Below are positions 11,541 through 20,599 of a stretch of DNA of 64,000 nucleotides, piece after piece. Position numbers and translations under genes: made by a program. The notes beneath the pieces were generated by a model, which saw only the letters and a list, made by a program, of their open reading frames with translations, was not told the origin of the DNA and did no database searches. Source of the DNA: Bryum argenteum (taxonomy: Eukaryota > Streptophyta > Bryopsida > Bryales > Bryaceae); the NCBI GenBank assembly GCA_037043015.1, contig CM073321.1, positions 11,044,001-11,108,000 on the forward strand. The letters are read 5' to 3'. Positions within the stretch are counted from its first letter, which is position 1; each line of letters begins with the position of its first letter.

Positions 11541-12180
11541 TTGGGCTTGTCACAGTTCAATAGAATGTACATCGAAAAGCTGGCTCACATTACAGCTCCA
11601 ATAACAAAGCTGAATCACGCCGGCTATACTTACCCACGTGACTGGACACCAGAAGCCCAAGCTGCCTTAGAAAAATTCAAACAAGCTTACTCAAAGGCAC
11701 CTATACTGTTGGCACCAGATTGGACAAAACAATTCCACGTCCACACAGATGCCTCCCAGATTGCCGTCGGGGTCATGTTAGCCCAAAACGTGGATGGCAA
11801 ACATGATCAACCTGTTGCCTACGCTAGCAAATTACTCAACAAGGCAGAAAGAAATTATTTGACCACAGAAAGAGAAGCGCTTACCATGATATATGTTGTG
11901 AAAAAGTTTAGACACTATTTACTTGCAAACAAATTTAGGTTCATAGTAGATCATCATAGTCTTTCCTATCTCGTGAATCAACCACTGATTACTGGAAGGG
12001 TGGCTAGGTGGATTATGATACTTATAGAGTATGATTTCAAAGTGGTTTATATTCCAGGCAAAAGACACATTGTAGCTGAATACTTATCACGAGACACCAA
12101 CACAACTGAAGAAGGCAGTGACAACTCCTTCAACGAACCATACATACAAACGACACTACTACAGCCAACGGAGCCATCAG
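11541..12180 (+). pseudogene. element B RNase H
   Basis: RNase H domain of pol, in the same frame as the RT before it. Visible blocks are FHVHTDASQIAVGVMLAQ (first catalytic Asp), YASKLLNKAERNYLTTEREAL (Glu), IVDHHSLSYLVNQP (Asp) and the end RHIVAEYLSRD. It is fully open over this stretch. It is separated from RT only by the TAA at 11538-11540 and runs straight into integrase. Probably sound as a domain but not translated without readthrough. Confidence 0.88.
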
Positions 12181-13522
12181 AAGACATACAGGCAGTACCG
12201 ACACAGTCAGCGCAGTCATCACATGCCTATGACTGGAGGTATCCCATCATGGAATACCTGACTCACGGAACACTACCCGTCAACACAACAGGTACACAGA
12301 GAATTAAATTTTTTCGTACCACGTTGCCATATACAGCCGTTCATGGACAACTATACCGCAAAGGACCGGACTATGAAATCCGCCTGTGTGTACCATCTCG
12401 TCAGCAACAGACTATCCTCTCGCACTTGCATGATGGACCAGCAGGAGGACACCAAGGACCGGAGACAATGATCAAGAAAATATTGGCAGCAAACTATTGG
12501 TGGCCTACGTTGCATAAAGACACCTTTGCCTACGTCAAAAATTATCACGCTTGTCAAACGGCGACTACTAACTTCCAGTATCAAGGAAAAGTACCATTGA
12601 AGTCTATACCTCCGTTAGGACCCTTCTAGAGATGGGGCTGGACTTCGTTGGCCCCATTCGACCGGCGACTAAACAAGGCTACAAGTATATCCTGGTTGCC
12701 ACTGACTATACAACGAAATGGGTAGAAGCAAAACCATTGAGAAACAACACTGCCGTAGTGACAGCAATCTTTATCTATGAGAACATCATTACGAGATTTG
12801 GATGCCCTCTGGAAATCGTTTCCGACCAAGGAACGCATTTCGTCAACGCTATCATCGAAGAACTCATGAACAAGCATCTCATTAAGCAAAGAACCAGCAC
12901 AGTTTACTACCCACAAGGCAATGGTCAGGCCGAATCCACGAACAAAATAATCATCAACATGTTGCGTAAGTTTACACAGGCCAACTTCGGCGACTGGGAC
13001 GACTGCTTACCTGCAGCACTGTGGGCATACCGTGTCGCTACAAAGTCGGCTACTCAGGCGAGTTCATTTGAGCTTGTATATGGCACACAACCACTGTTGC
13101 CAACAGAATACATAGTGCCAACCTTCAGATCGCTCCAACGAAAGGACTTTGCGTCGCATCGCGTGTTGTCAGCCAGGATGGAGGATTTGCATAAATTGGA
13201 AGAACTCCGAGATAATGCTCACAAAAACATCCTGCACAAACATACACTTAGTGCAAGATACTTCCAAGGATCACAGCCTCCTCGCATGTTCCACAAAGGT
13301 GACCAAGTTCTCTGGTGTCCACGAGATCCAAAGCTGCGAAAGTCCAAGTTCGAATCTGTGTGGCATGGGCCATACAGAGTCCAATTAGCACTGCCAAATA
13401 ACACAGTGTTACTTGTCAACGAGGACAACTTCGATACACAAGCCACCATTGTCAACGCTGCCAAAATAAAACACTATCATAGTGACAACAATCGAGCAAA
13501 GCCGACATTGAGTCTAGGGTAA
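12181..13522 (+). pseudogene. element B integrase (stop plus one-base deletion)
   Basis: The N-terminal zinc domain has H and H in place (HxGPAGGHQG), but the first Cys of the CHAC pair is Tyr (codon 12543-12545), so zinc binding is probably impaired. A TAG (12627-12629) followed by a one-base loss breaks the frame just before the catalytic core. The core from 12632 is intact: LDFVGP, SDQGTHF and PQGNGQAESTNK carry the D, D and E residues. The C-terminal GPY/F-like module (WHGPYRVQL...VNAAKIKHYH) precedes the stop at 13520-13522. Confidence 0.88.
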
Positions 13523-14098
13523 CTCCATGACAACTTAGTCACCGAAGCTCAGCAGTTAGCCACCGAAGACAGACAGCCAGAGACACCAAGTGAAGGCAAC
13601 GGAGAAGGGGGGAATGCACCCATGGTGGCATACATCCACCACATCCATGTTGCCCATGATGCCTCACATAATGACGGGTACAGCCATCAAAGCCAACATC
13701 GAGGCCCCATGGATTGGGCCATCATTAACCACTATGATGACCCCATCATGGACAACCGGCCGCCAACGGTATTAGGCTTTCAAAGGCCTTTTTCAGCCGC
13801 CAAACACGTCCTCACAAAATCATTTCCATTGGCCACCTCTCCGTCGCCAACGACAACCATCATTTCAGGCACCGGTGGCTACTTAAGGGGAGGCACTGGC
13901 AGTCAGTGCCTCACTTTTTGCGCCAAGTCGACTTATGCTCACCCTCGTTGCTCTCTTCCTTCACCCACTCTCTCGCTCCACTTCCGTGCCCGCTTGAAAC
14001 TTTACTCTCTCCCCTCATTCTGCCTTAGCACTCGCTCAACACTCCTCTCTTGCTTTTCAGCGTTGCCACTCCGACATTTTAGTCGACCTACGGTGACA
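13523..14098 (+). other. element B leader upstream of ORF2
   Basis: About 575 bp without a plausible gene. It contains GGCTACTTAAG at 13877-13887, identical to the LTR TATA-like box, then a C/T-rich leader of roughly 210 bp ending at the ORF2 ATG. The Ser/Pro/Leu-rich open frame here is a by-product of the pyrimidine bias. Confidence 0.6.
13877..13887 (+). promoter_or_regulatory. possible internal promoter of element B ORF2
   Basis: GGCTACTTAAG, an exact 11-base match to the TATA-like box in the LTRs of the same element, located 212 bp upstream of the ORF2 ATG. Elements C and E have TATA boxes in the equivalent place. The promoter role is inferred. Confidence 0.4.
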
Positions 14099-16312
14099 AT
14101 GGCGCAGCGCCAGGGCAACCCACAGCGTCCGCAGTTGCCTCCGTTCCACATGCCCAAGAACCTCACAGATTGGATCTCATGAATCGATAGCGTATGGGCA
14201 GCAGAGGCGGACATCCAGCGTTACGGAGACGATATGCATCACTGGCACCTCGACATCGGTCGCTGCCGTGAGTTTATCGAAACCATGGGCAAACACACCA
14301 ACGACAATGCTTTTCCCACAGGCATCGATGACGGCGTTGAAATACAATTCTCGCCTTACTACCTGTTCCAACAGTATGGGTGGGACGGAACGGGGCTCAC
14401 AAGGTGGACAGAAGACTGCGGGTACCCGAAGCCTGATATACAGGCCAGGTTCCCGAATGTACACATTGACCCGATTAAGGGATACGATGTGCGTATGCTG
14501 GGCTCCATTCTTCCTGAACCTTCGTACGTGAGGCTTCGCGGAATACTCAGTCAAGTCTTTTTTCGACTTAATTGCAACAATGTGCTGCCACAGACACTGG
14601 AAATCCTGTTGTTGACTGAAGCCGGTGCCAAAATCAACTGGGGAATGCTTGTCGATCAGAACCTGCGATTGGAGCTGAAGCAACACCAGAAGAAGCAGGG
14701 GTACGTAAGTCCCATCGGGCTCTTCTTGTCGGCCTTCATCCTACGCACACTAGCCTACAACAGGGAGTATCATGCGATGCCACCGCTGATGACTTTCGGA
14801 GACATTCGACAAAATACTCCGGCACCGCCATCAGTGACTGCTCCTACCACCGTCGTAGTCCACTCCAACAAGCGCCCTCAAATTCAGTTCAAGGTGCAGG
14901 CAACAGGGGAGACAACGCAAATGTCGACCAAGGACCAAGTCGAAGCGCAAGCGGACGCCCTCAGCTTGAGTGTGCAAACACTGCTTGCACAATTCGATGC
15001 CGCCGAAGCTGACAAAAGAGCCTTGGATACTCGGGTAAGGGAGTTAGAAGTCAAAAATGCGCGCAAGCTGAGAGCAGCCAACGCGGAGATATGCAAAAGG
15101 GATGACAAGCTGTCTCAGACTCAGCGTGATCTACAACAAGCCACAGAAGATGCACAGCTGTCGGCCAACAGGGTAAGCATTTTGGAGCGTGATGTGCAGA
15201 CTGCCAACAATCGCATTCGCACCATCGAACAGGAGCGAGATCACGCTCACAACCACGTCAAGGCACTGGAGGACGATCAGGCAGCTCTCCGAGCACAGTA
15301 TCAGCTCCTATGCGATACTCACCAACGTTGTCAACATGGAGCCCCTGCGGATGTTATGCAGTAGAAAGAGCTGCAAAATAACATCGAGAATTTCGAGGCC
15401 AACAAGAGGCTATGGGTTAATAATACTGCCAATGCTATTGCGGCAAACATGTTCAACAATATGTGCAAATACCCGGCTAGCCAACATTTGCCAGAAGATT
15501 TTGTTACGCAGTGTGTCGACCAAGTGCTACGGGATTTAGGGTTGGATGAACCAGATTACGATGGTTCCTATGACAACACCCCCAGCCTCGAAGCCGTCGT
15601 CACAGCCAACACTGACGACATGGCGGAAGAGGTGAGCCAGAATCCGACCTCTGCTCAAGACATTGAGGTACCCACGGTGGGAGACCAAGCTACCCCTGTC
15701 GACACCGTAGTCCACGAAGAAAGGTTTCAAGTGGTACAAGTCGATCAAAATGCAGAGCAGGTGCACATACCGGATCACTTCACTGATGCCGATGATACGC
15801 CACTGCCCTCCCCGATGCAGCCAACCCAAACTCAAAGTGCGCCCAGCCATTCTTCCTCGCCAAAACCCACATCGCCAAACCCTCAACGCACATCGGTAAA
15901 CACACCTCCTAAATCATTTGCTGATCATAGAAAGCATTTGATTGGATTACCAGACGATGCATCGTAGGGTGTAACAACAGGGGATACCAGTGAAGACGAA
16001 GAAGAGATCAGCGACGCCCAGGAGGAGGTCTGCAAGTACTTCCTCGAAAACCCAAACTTAGCCTGTAAGTTTTCCAATCCTGAAGCCAACGATGTCAACT
16101 GTCCAGGGTGTAACAAGATGTTGGGCAAAACCGTCCACGACATCTACACCCACGCCACCAATGTACGGGACAAACATTTGCTGCATCGAGGCATATCTGA
16201 GGCCATCAAAGTCATCTATGACGGCCAAGTGCCCCCTCGACGAGGAAACCAGGTACCTCGCGAGGTCACTCGATCTAACCGACGTCCTGTAGAGCGAACT
16301 TCTCGACATTGA
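14099..16312 (+). pseudogene. element B ORF2: coiled-coil protein with zf-XS-like finger
   Basis: Extra ORF between pol and 3' LTR, of about 737 codons, interrupted in frame by TGA (14180-14182) and TAG (15362-15364, 15965-15967) but with no frameshift. The N-terminal 260 residues form a globular part with a KINWGMLV block also seen in insertion E (REVDWGINI). A long heptad-rich coiled coil follows (about 14930-15340), with DTRVRELEVKNARKLRAANA-like periodicity, then an acidic, Ser/Pro-rich linker. The C-terminus contains CPGC, VHDIYTHA, a second His region and HRGISEAIKVI (16100-16230). This spacing resembles the zf-XS finger of the silencing factors SGS3 and FDM/IDN2. Function unknown; a role in particle structure or in countering silencing is speculation. 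Confidence 0.7.
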
Positions 16313-16353
16313 CCAATCCGGGGACGGATTGCGCTCTCACAAGGACGGCAAGA

Positions 16354-17173
16354 TGTTACCGTAGCCAACGTTGCCAACAGGGTGGTCGCGGCCAAGTCGG
16401 GAGGATAGGGGGCACCAAACGGCAGCAGGAACTTTGGGCGCATCGGCTACTTAAGAGCGTAGTCAACAGGATAGTCATTGGTTGTTTTTGAGGCAGTGAG
16501 ATAGGGATTAGGAGAAAATGCAATGTACTCTTATTCCATTATCAATACAAAGGCCATAGCCGATCTTCTCTCTACCTCCCCAAATCCTGTTGTGCATGAT
16601 CAAGAAGTCCAACCGTTTTTGGCTACCTCTCTTGCATGCTGCTCCTTGCCCAACGTACACTTCCGTTGCCTTCGACTCCCACGCAGGCCGTAATCAAAGC
16701 TAAAAGGTCTCCTTCTCTCCTCTCCGTGTTGCGCAAGTAACGGCCATCGTGAGTCGACGTTGGCAGCATCGACACTTTGCTTCACTCTCTCCCTTTCTCC
16801 CCCTCGCGGGCCTTAGCTCCTCGAGCACTCACTGTTGACGCACTAGAGCCCTTACTGTCAAGACTGAGTCAGTCTTTCTCATACTCTCCGGTGACCTCGT
16901 GGGCATCTCAGGGCACTGCTACTTTTCTCTCTTAAAAACCCCATCGATTAACACAAGCCGACGTTGCGTTAACATCGGAGGCTACAGTAGTCCAACATAT
17001 GGTCAACGCTGCCTTAGGAGGTTCGGTTAGACCCTAGGGGTGTCCTTAACACCAGCTGCCCACATACTTCCCCAACTCCTCCCAAAATAAATACAATGTT
17101 GTCTCTGGATTACTCTGAACTGTGGTCGACTTAGGTAGTCTCGTAAAGCATCTCCATTCATACCCGGCTAACA
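16354..17173 (+). repeat. 3' LTR of element B
   Basis: 820 bp, same ends as the 5' LTR. No strong polypurine tract precedes it (CACAAGGACGGCAAGA). The sequence after 17173 (AGATCTTGAGC) does not repeat the left flank, so no target duplication is visible. Confidence 0.92.
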
Positions 17174-18606
17174 AGATCTTGAGCAAGAATCCGAAGAAAA
17201 TGCTCCCCTCTCAGAAGACATTGCAGGGCCTGAAGATGCTGATTTGACTCAGGCTTCAGCGGGAGCTGCAAACAATACAATTCGACACGGTGCAAGATTG
17301 ACTCAACTTTTTATAGGTGGACTCACGAATGCTAGGTCCCCACCTCAATTATTCACCGTTGACCACAACTCGCAGCAGTCCCCACGTCGCCTCAGCCAGC
17401 CAATATTCGCCAAACGACCTCTTCCGAAACACAATCACATTGGTAGCAGCTCGTCGACGAAAATATCTGTCAATCTGCCAATGTATCTGGAAAAGGGGAA
17501 CATTGGAGATTTGGTTCACTAGTCATCGAAGACTGCAAAATGGGATTCGCAAATCCTAGATATCGTCGAGCACATCAAGAAGGTATTATTTAATACATTT
17601 GTCATTGATAATCTCCCTTATTACGTTTTGTACTTCTAAATCTATTAGCCACTATCTAAATTTTTACTTGTATCTCAGATTGAAAAATACCGTAAGTACC
17701 CATGTTCGGCAATGGAGTATGAACCCAAGCATCCAGAGATTGATCTCATTTTTGCAAATGCTCCCGAGAACTTGCCTGTACTGGGTGTGCCTCCAACAGA
17801 AATTCCATCCTGGAACCGGCGTGACAAAACCTACTTTGAGAGCCTCTTCGTGTTTGCCGCGTATCATTTGACAGACGTTCGAGTCATTCTTCTGATTATC
17901 GTCCGGACGGTACGCCGTGGCGAGGCTTACGAGAGAAGGACCCCTCCTTTATTCAATGTTGCGTCGATTGTCTCACGGACGACGGTGGAATAGTCTTCGA
18001 CTGGAGCGCAAGTACAGGTAATGTTTCCATAGACTCTACATTAGATTTCATTTCTACATTTCGCATTTCTAACGTGGGCATCTGTTTTTTTAGGTGCATC
18101 TGTGATTGCTTGCGCGCGCTCCAACCGACACCTCATCGCCATGGAACCTGACGAAGAAATCTTTGATGGTGTACTCGCGGATTACAAGAATGGTCCTCCC
18201 GCTGATGAAGAAAGTGGAGAATCGGCCCCTCCCACAGATAATGACTCTGACGAACCGGTCGTGAAGAAGCCACGAAAATTCATTGGTGCGTAAAACCATC
18301 TTGTATTCTCTTTCTCGATTTTAAATTACGCACTTACAACTCGGTAGTATAAACTTTTTTTGTACTTTTAGGATCGCAGGTCTGAAAGAGCGATTGACTC
18401 GCAACGCTCATCTCTACAAGAGCCTTCCATCAAAATTCACTCTACCAACGTACGCTGAGCGTCTTGCTCAAGAGTTTGTTCAAGCTCCATCTCCCATTAT
18501 GGCTGACACTCCTCGTCAATGTTATAGCAATAGTGTGCTTAAGTTTATTGACTTTGAGGCTGATCAGTGTGATCAGCACTTTAATGGTACTACACCATCT
18601 GTCTAG
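17174..18606 (+). pseudogene. N4/N6 DNA-methylase-like gene, four exons, degenerate
   Basis: Four exons can be followed. Exon 1 is up to 17582, with an in-frame TAG at 17520-17522. Exon 2 (17679-18017) contains a frameshift near 17880-17900. Exon 3 is 18093-18285 and exon 4 is 18380-18606, ending in TAG. The introns (17583-17678, 18018-18092, 18286-18379) are GT-AG with T-rich 3' ends, and phases join. The order matches beta-class amino-methyltransferases. A DLIFANAPE block sits where D-P-P-Y belongs; later comes FDWSASTGASVIA...RHLIAMEPDEE, like the S-adenosylmethionine motif D-x-F-x-G-S-G-T...GRxxIGxExD. The DPPY residues are replaced, so catalysis is doubtful. The N-terminus is disordered and acidic; the first exons may have been lost at the element B junction. 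Host gene or transposon cargo cannot be told apart. Confidence 0.6.
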
Positions 18607-19664
18607 TTTGTGATTTGTTTTCTGATAGGTACTGGACATGGTAGCACCATACATTTGTAGTACACCATGATCTATTACTTATATACTATCTATATGTGTT
18701 TTTCAATATATATGGTTTTTTATTTTTATTTATCGTGATTATCGTTGATAGCTTATCATACACTAAGTGCTTCAAGTATTACTATAAGTATCTCAATACT
18801 ATGTGAACTAAAGCCATGCTTGCCTTTAATGGTCACGTCAACCCTAATTTTGATGTATCTTCTTCAACTCCAATTTCAATGCATCAGTGTATGTAAATGT
18901 TTAAGTTGTACACTCAATGTAGACTAAGAGTTTCAGAAGGTATTTTTATTTTCCATTGGAGTAATTGAATCTTGCCAATGTTGGTAGGGGCTCTAGTCCA
19001 GTATTTGTATAGCTCAGGATAGCTGCTTTAAGACGCAGTGCAACGCTCAAACGAGGCAGAGGAGAATCGAACTCGGACCACTACAATACTAGTGAATGTC
19101 TTTCTACACACCTTTCAGTTAGAGACGGAAAGACGACCTGTAGTGATAAATTTTAGAATATATAAACCGAAGCATTTACATATAATTCTGACAAGTGTAA
19201 TAGGAAATTGATGACGTCAGCCCTAATTAGTCTCTAAATCTTAAAATCGATAAATTAAACTTATTGATTACCTAAAGGGCCATCCCAAATTTTGGTTTAG
19301 ATTTTGTATATGATTTGAATTGTATTGGTTACACATGATGATGCTTGCCCATAATTAAATTAACTTTTATTTAAACTTGCAAATGTGGATAATTTATGAA
19401 ATATTGTATAACCTCAATACCATGAAAATAAATGGATGAAGGACCTATATCTACGGTATTGGGTACTTTTTTGCCTAAAAACGACCATTTCAAAAATCAG
19501 CACCACCCATTTCATGGTAATAGGGCTATTAACTTTTAAATTTTTTTTTGCAATGAGTGGTAATAGGGTCTTAATCTTTCATGAAAAAAAAATAAATCTG
19601 CCAATCACCGCTCACCGCTCACCGCTCTCCGCTCACACCCGTGCATTCCCCTAAATGAAAGGAA
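18607..19664. other. non-coding convergent region
   Basis: AT-rich; no gene seen. It separates the 3' ends of the methylase-like gene (+) and the FCP1-like gene (-). It includes a short tandem run of CCGCTCA (about 19609-19634). A patch near 19060-19075 read on the minus strand (GAGTTCGATTCTC) resembles a tRNA B box, but no A box was found. Confidence 0.5.
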
Positions 19665-19710
19665 TCATGACATTGTTTTCCCATTCACAAGGAGCTGGTT
19701 CCAAACATAG
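19665..19710 (-). pseudogene. displaced 3' end of the FCP1-like gene
   Basis: Skipping element C and one copy of its target duplication keeps the minus-strand frame of the FCP1-like exon open for 15 further codons to TGA at 19665-19667. The segment is short, so support comes mainly from frame continuity and the duplication. Confidence 0.4.
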
Positions 19711-19715
19711 GGCAG

Positions 19716-20370
19716 TGATGACCTCACACTTCCAAGTACTTAAGAAGTATGACAAGAACTCACAATGAGACAGTATTTTTTGGCCTACTTCTAAGAGGCT
19801 TAAAATATTATTATATACTTATAGATTTGGGTATTATATATTATTGTCAAGATTATACATTACTCTATCATCAACAACAATTATTAGACTAATTAAAGAA
19901 GATTTACAAAAGTTATGAATTTATGAAAGTAGCTATTTAATACAGTTTAGAAGACAATTCTAGCATAGAATTAGTGTTAAGAAAGTTAGTTATAGGAATT
20001 AGTTAGGGTAGACATACAAAGTGGTTAGGGATAGAAAAGAGACCCTATCACCATGGGAGACTATATATAGTCTCCCAAGGCTTGTAATTCCACACTTTTT
20101 TATCAATACAAAAACAATCTTCTTCTCCAAAGACTTGTCTTCTACAACTCCAAGCAATATTTCCAACTCCAAGCAATATCTTTCAACATTCCACAACCTT
20201 GTATTTGCAAATTGCATCTTAAGAAGAAACAACAAAACCTCCAAATTACTTTCATAAATAAATTGCTACACCATTAAGAGGATAATTAAACAAACTTATA
20301 TTATGTCATGAGTCTTGTGTAAGTATTCACGGAAGCTTAATTTCCAAGTTTAGTGGAAATTAGACTTTCA
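19716..20370 (+). repeat. 5' LTR of element C
   Basis: 655 bp from TGATGACCTCAC to GACTTTCA. It contains a TATA box inside a 22-bp perfect palindrome (20055-20076), and a short duplication (CCAACTCCAAGCAATAT twice, about 20146-20185). It differs from the 3' copy near the start (CACACTTCCAAG against CACCCTGCCAAG) and by a small AAG indel near 20220. Confidence 0.95.
20055..20076 (+). promoter_or_regulatory. palindromic TATA box of element C LTR
   Basis: GGGAGA, then CTATATATAG, then TCTCCC: a perfect 22-bp palindrome centred on the TATA box. The 3' LTR copy at 31980-32001 is identical. The TATA position fits an LTR promoter; the palindrome is additional. Confidence 0.75.
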
Positions 20371-20392
20371 TTTGGCGACCATACTGGGGATC
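20371..20392 (+). other. primer-binding site of element C
   Basis: TTTGGCGACCATACTGGGGA begins at the first base after the LTR. This is the TGGCGAC...CTGGGGA type used by plant Tat/Ogre elements (tRNA-Arg in that group, from family knowledge). Confidence 0.8.
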
Positions 20393-20599
20393 GTAAGAAA
20401 CTAAACGGTTAGAGGGGATGGCAAATCCAAACTCATGAAAAATTTAGCAAACGAATGAAGTCCAATCTAGGGGAGAACAAGTGATGTGTTTTAGGAGGTC
20501 TCAAGAAAGTGAACCAAGGAGGGTTGCACTAAGAAGAGACGACAAATTACACATACACGCAACTTCCAAAGTAAGGACTCATCCGCATGCATGTAAATC

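Larger units (their letters stand above)
7553..17173 (+). mobile_element. element B: full-length Tat-like Ty3/gypsy retrotransposon
   Basis: 9.6 kb with two near-identical 820-bp LTRs (TGTTACCG...CGGCTAACA), gag, protease, RT, RNase H, integrase in gypsy order, and a long third ORF before the 3' LTR. Gag and pol overlap by about 40 nt with a frame change. The third ORF and the primer-binding region fit the plant Tat/Ogre group. No matching 5-bp target duplication was found (GAAGA left, AGATC right). That suggests a deletion or recombination at one edge, with truncated element A abutting the left LTR. Several stops and one frameshift make the copy defective although the LTRs look young. Confidence 0.92.

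Noticed and set aside
19055..19080. tRNA B-box-like GAGTTCGATTCTC on the minus strand (possible SINE)
   Set aside because: No A box at the expected distance, no poly-A or T tail and no duplication seen.
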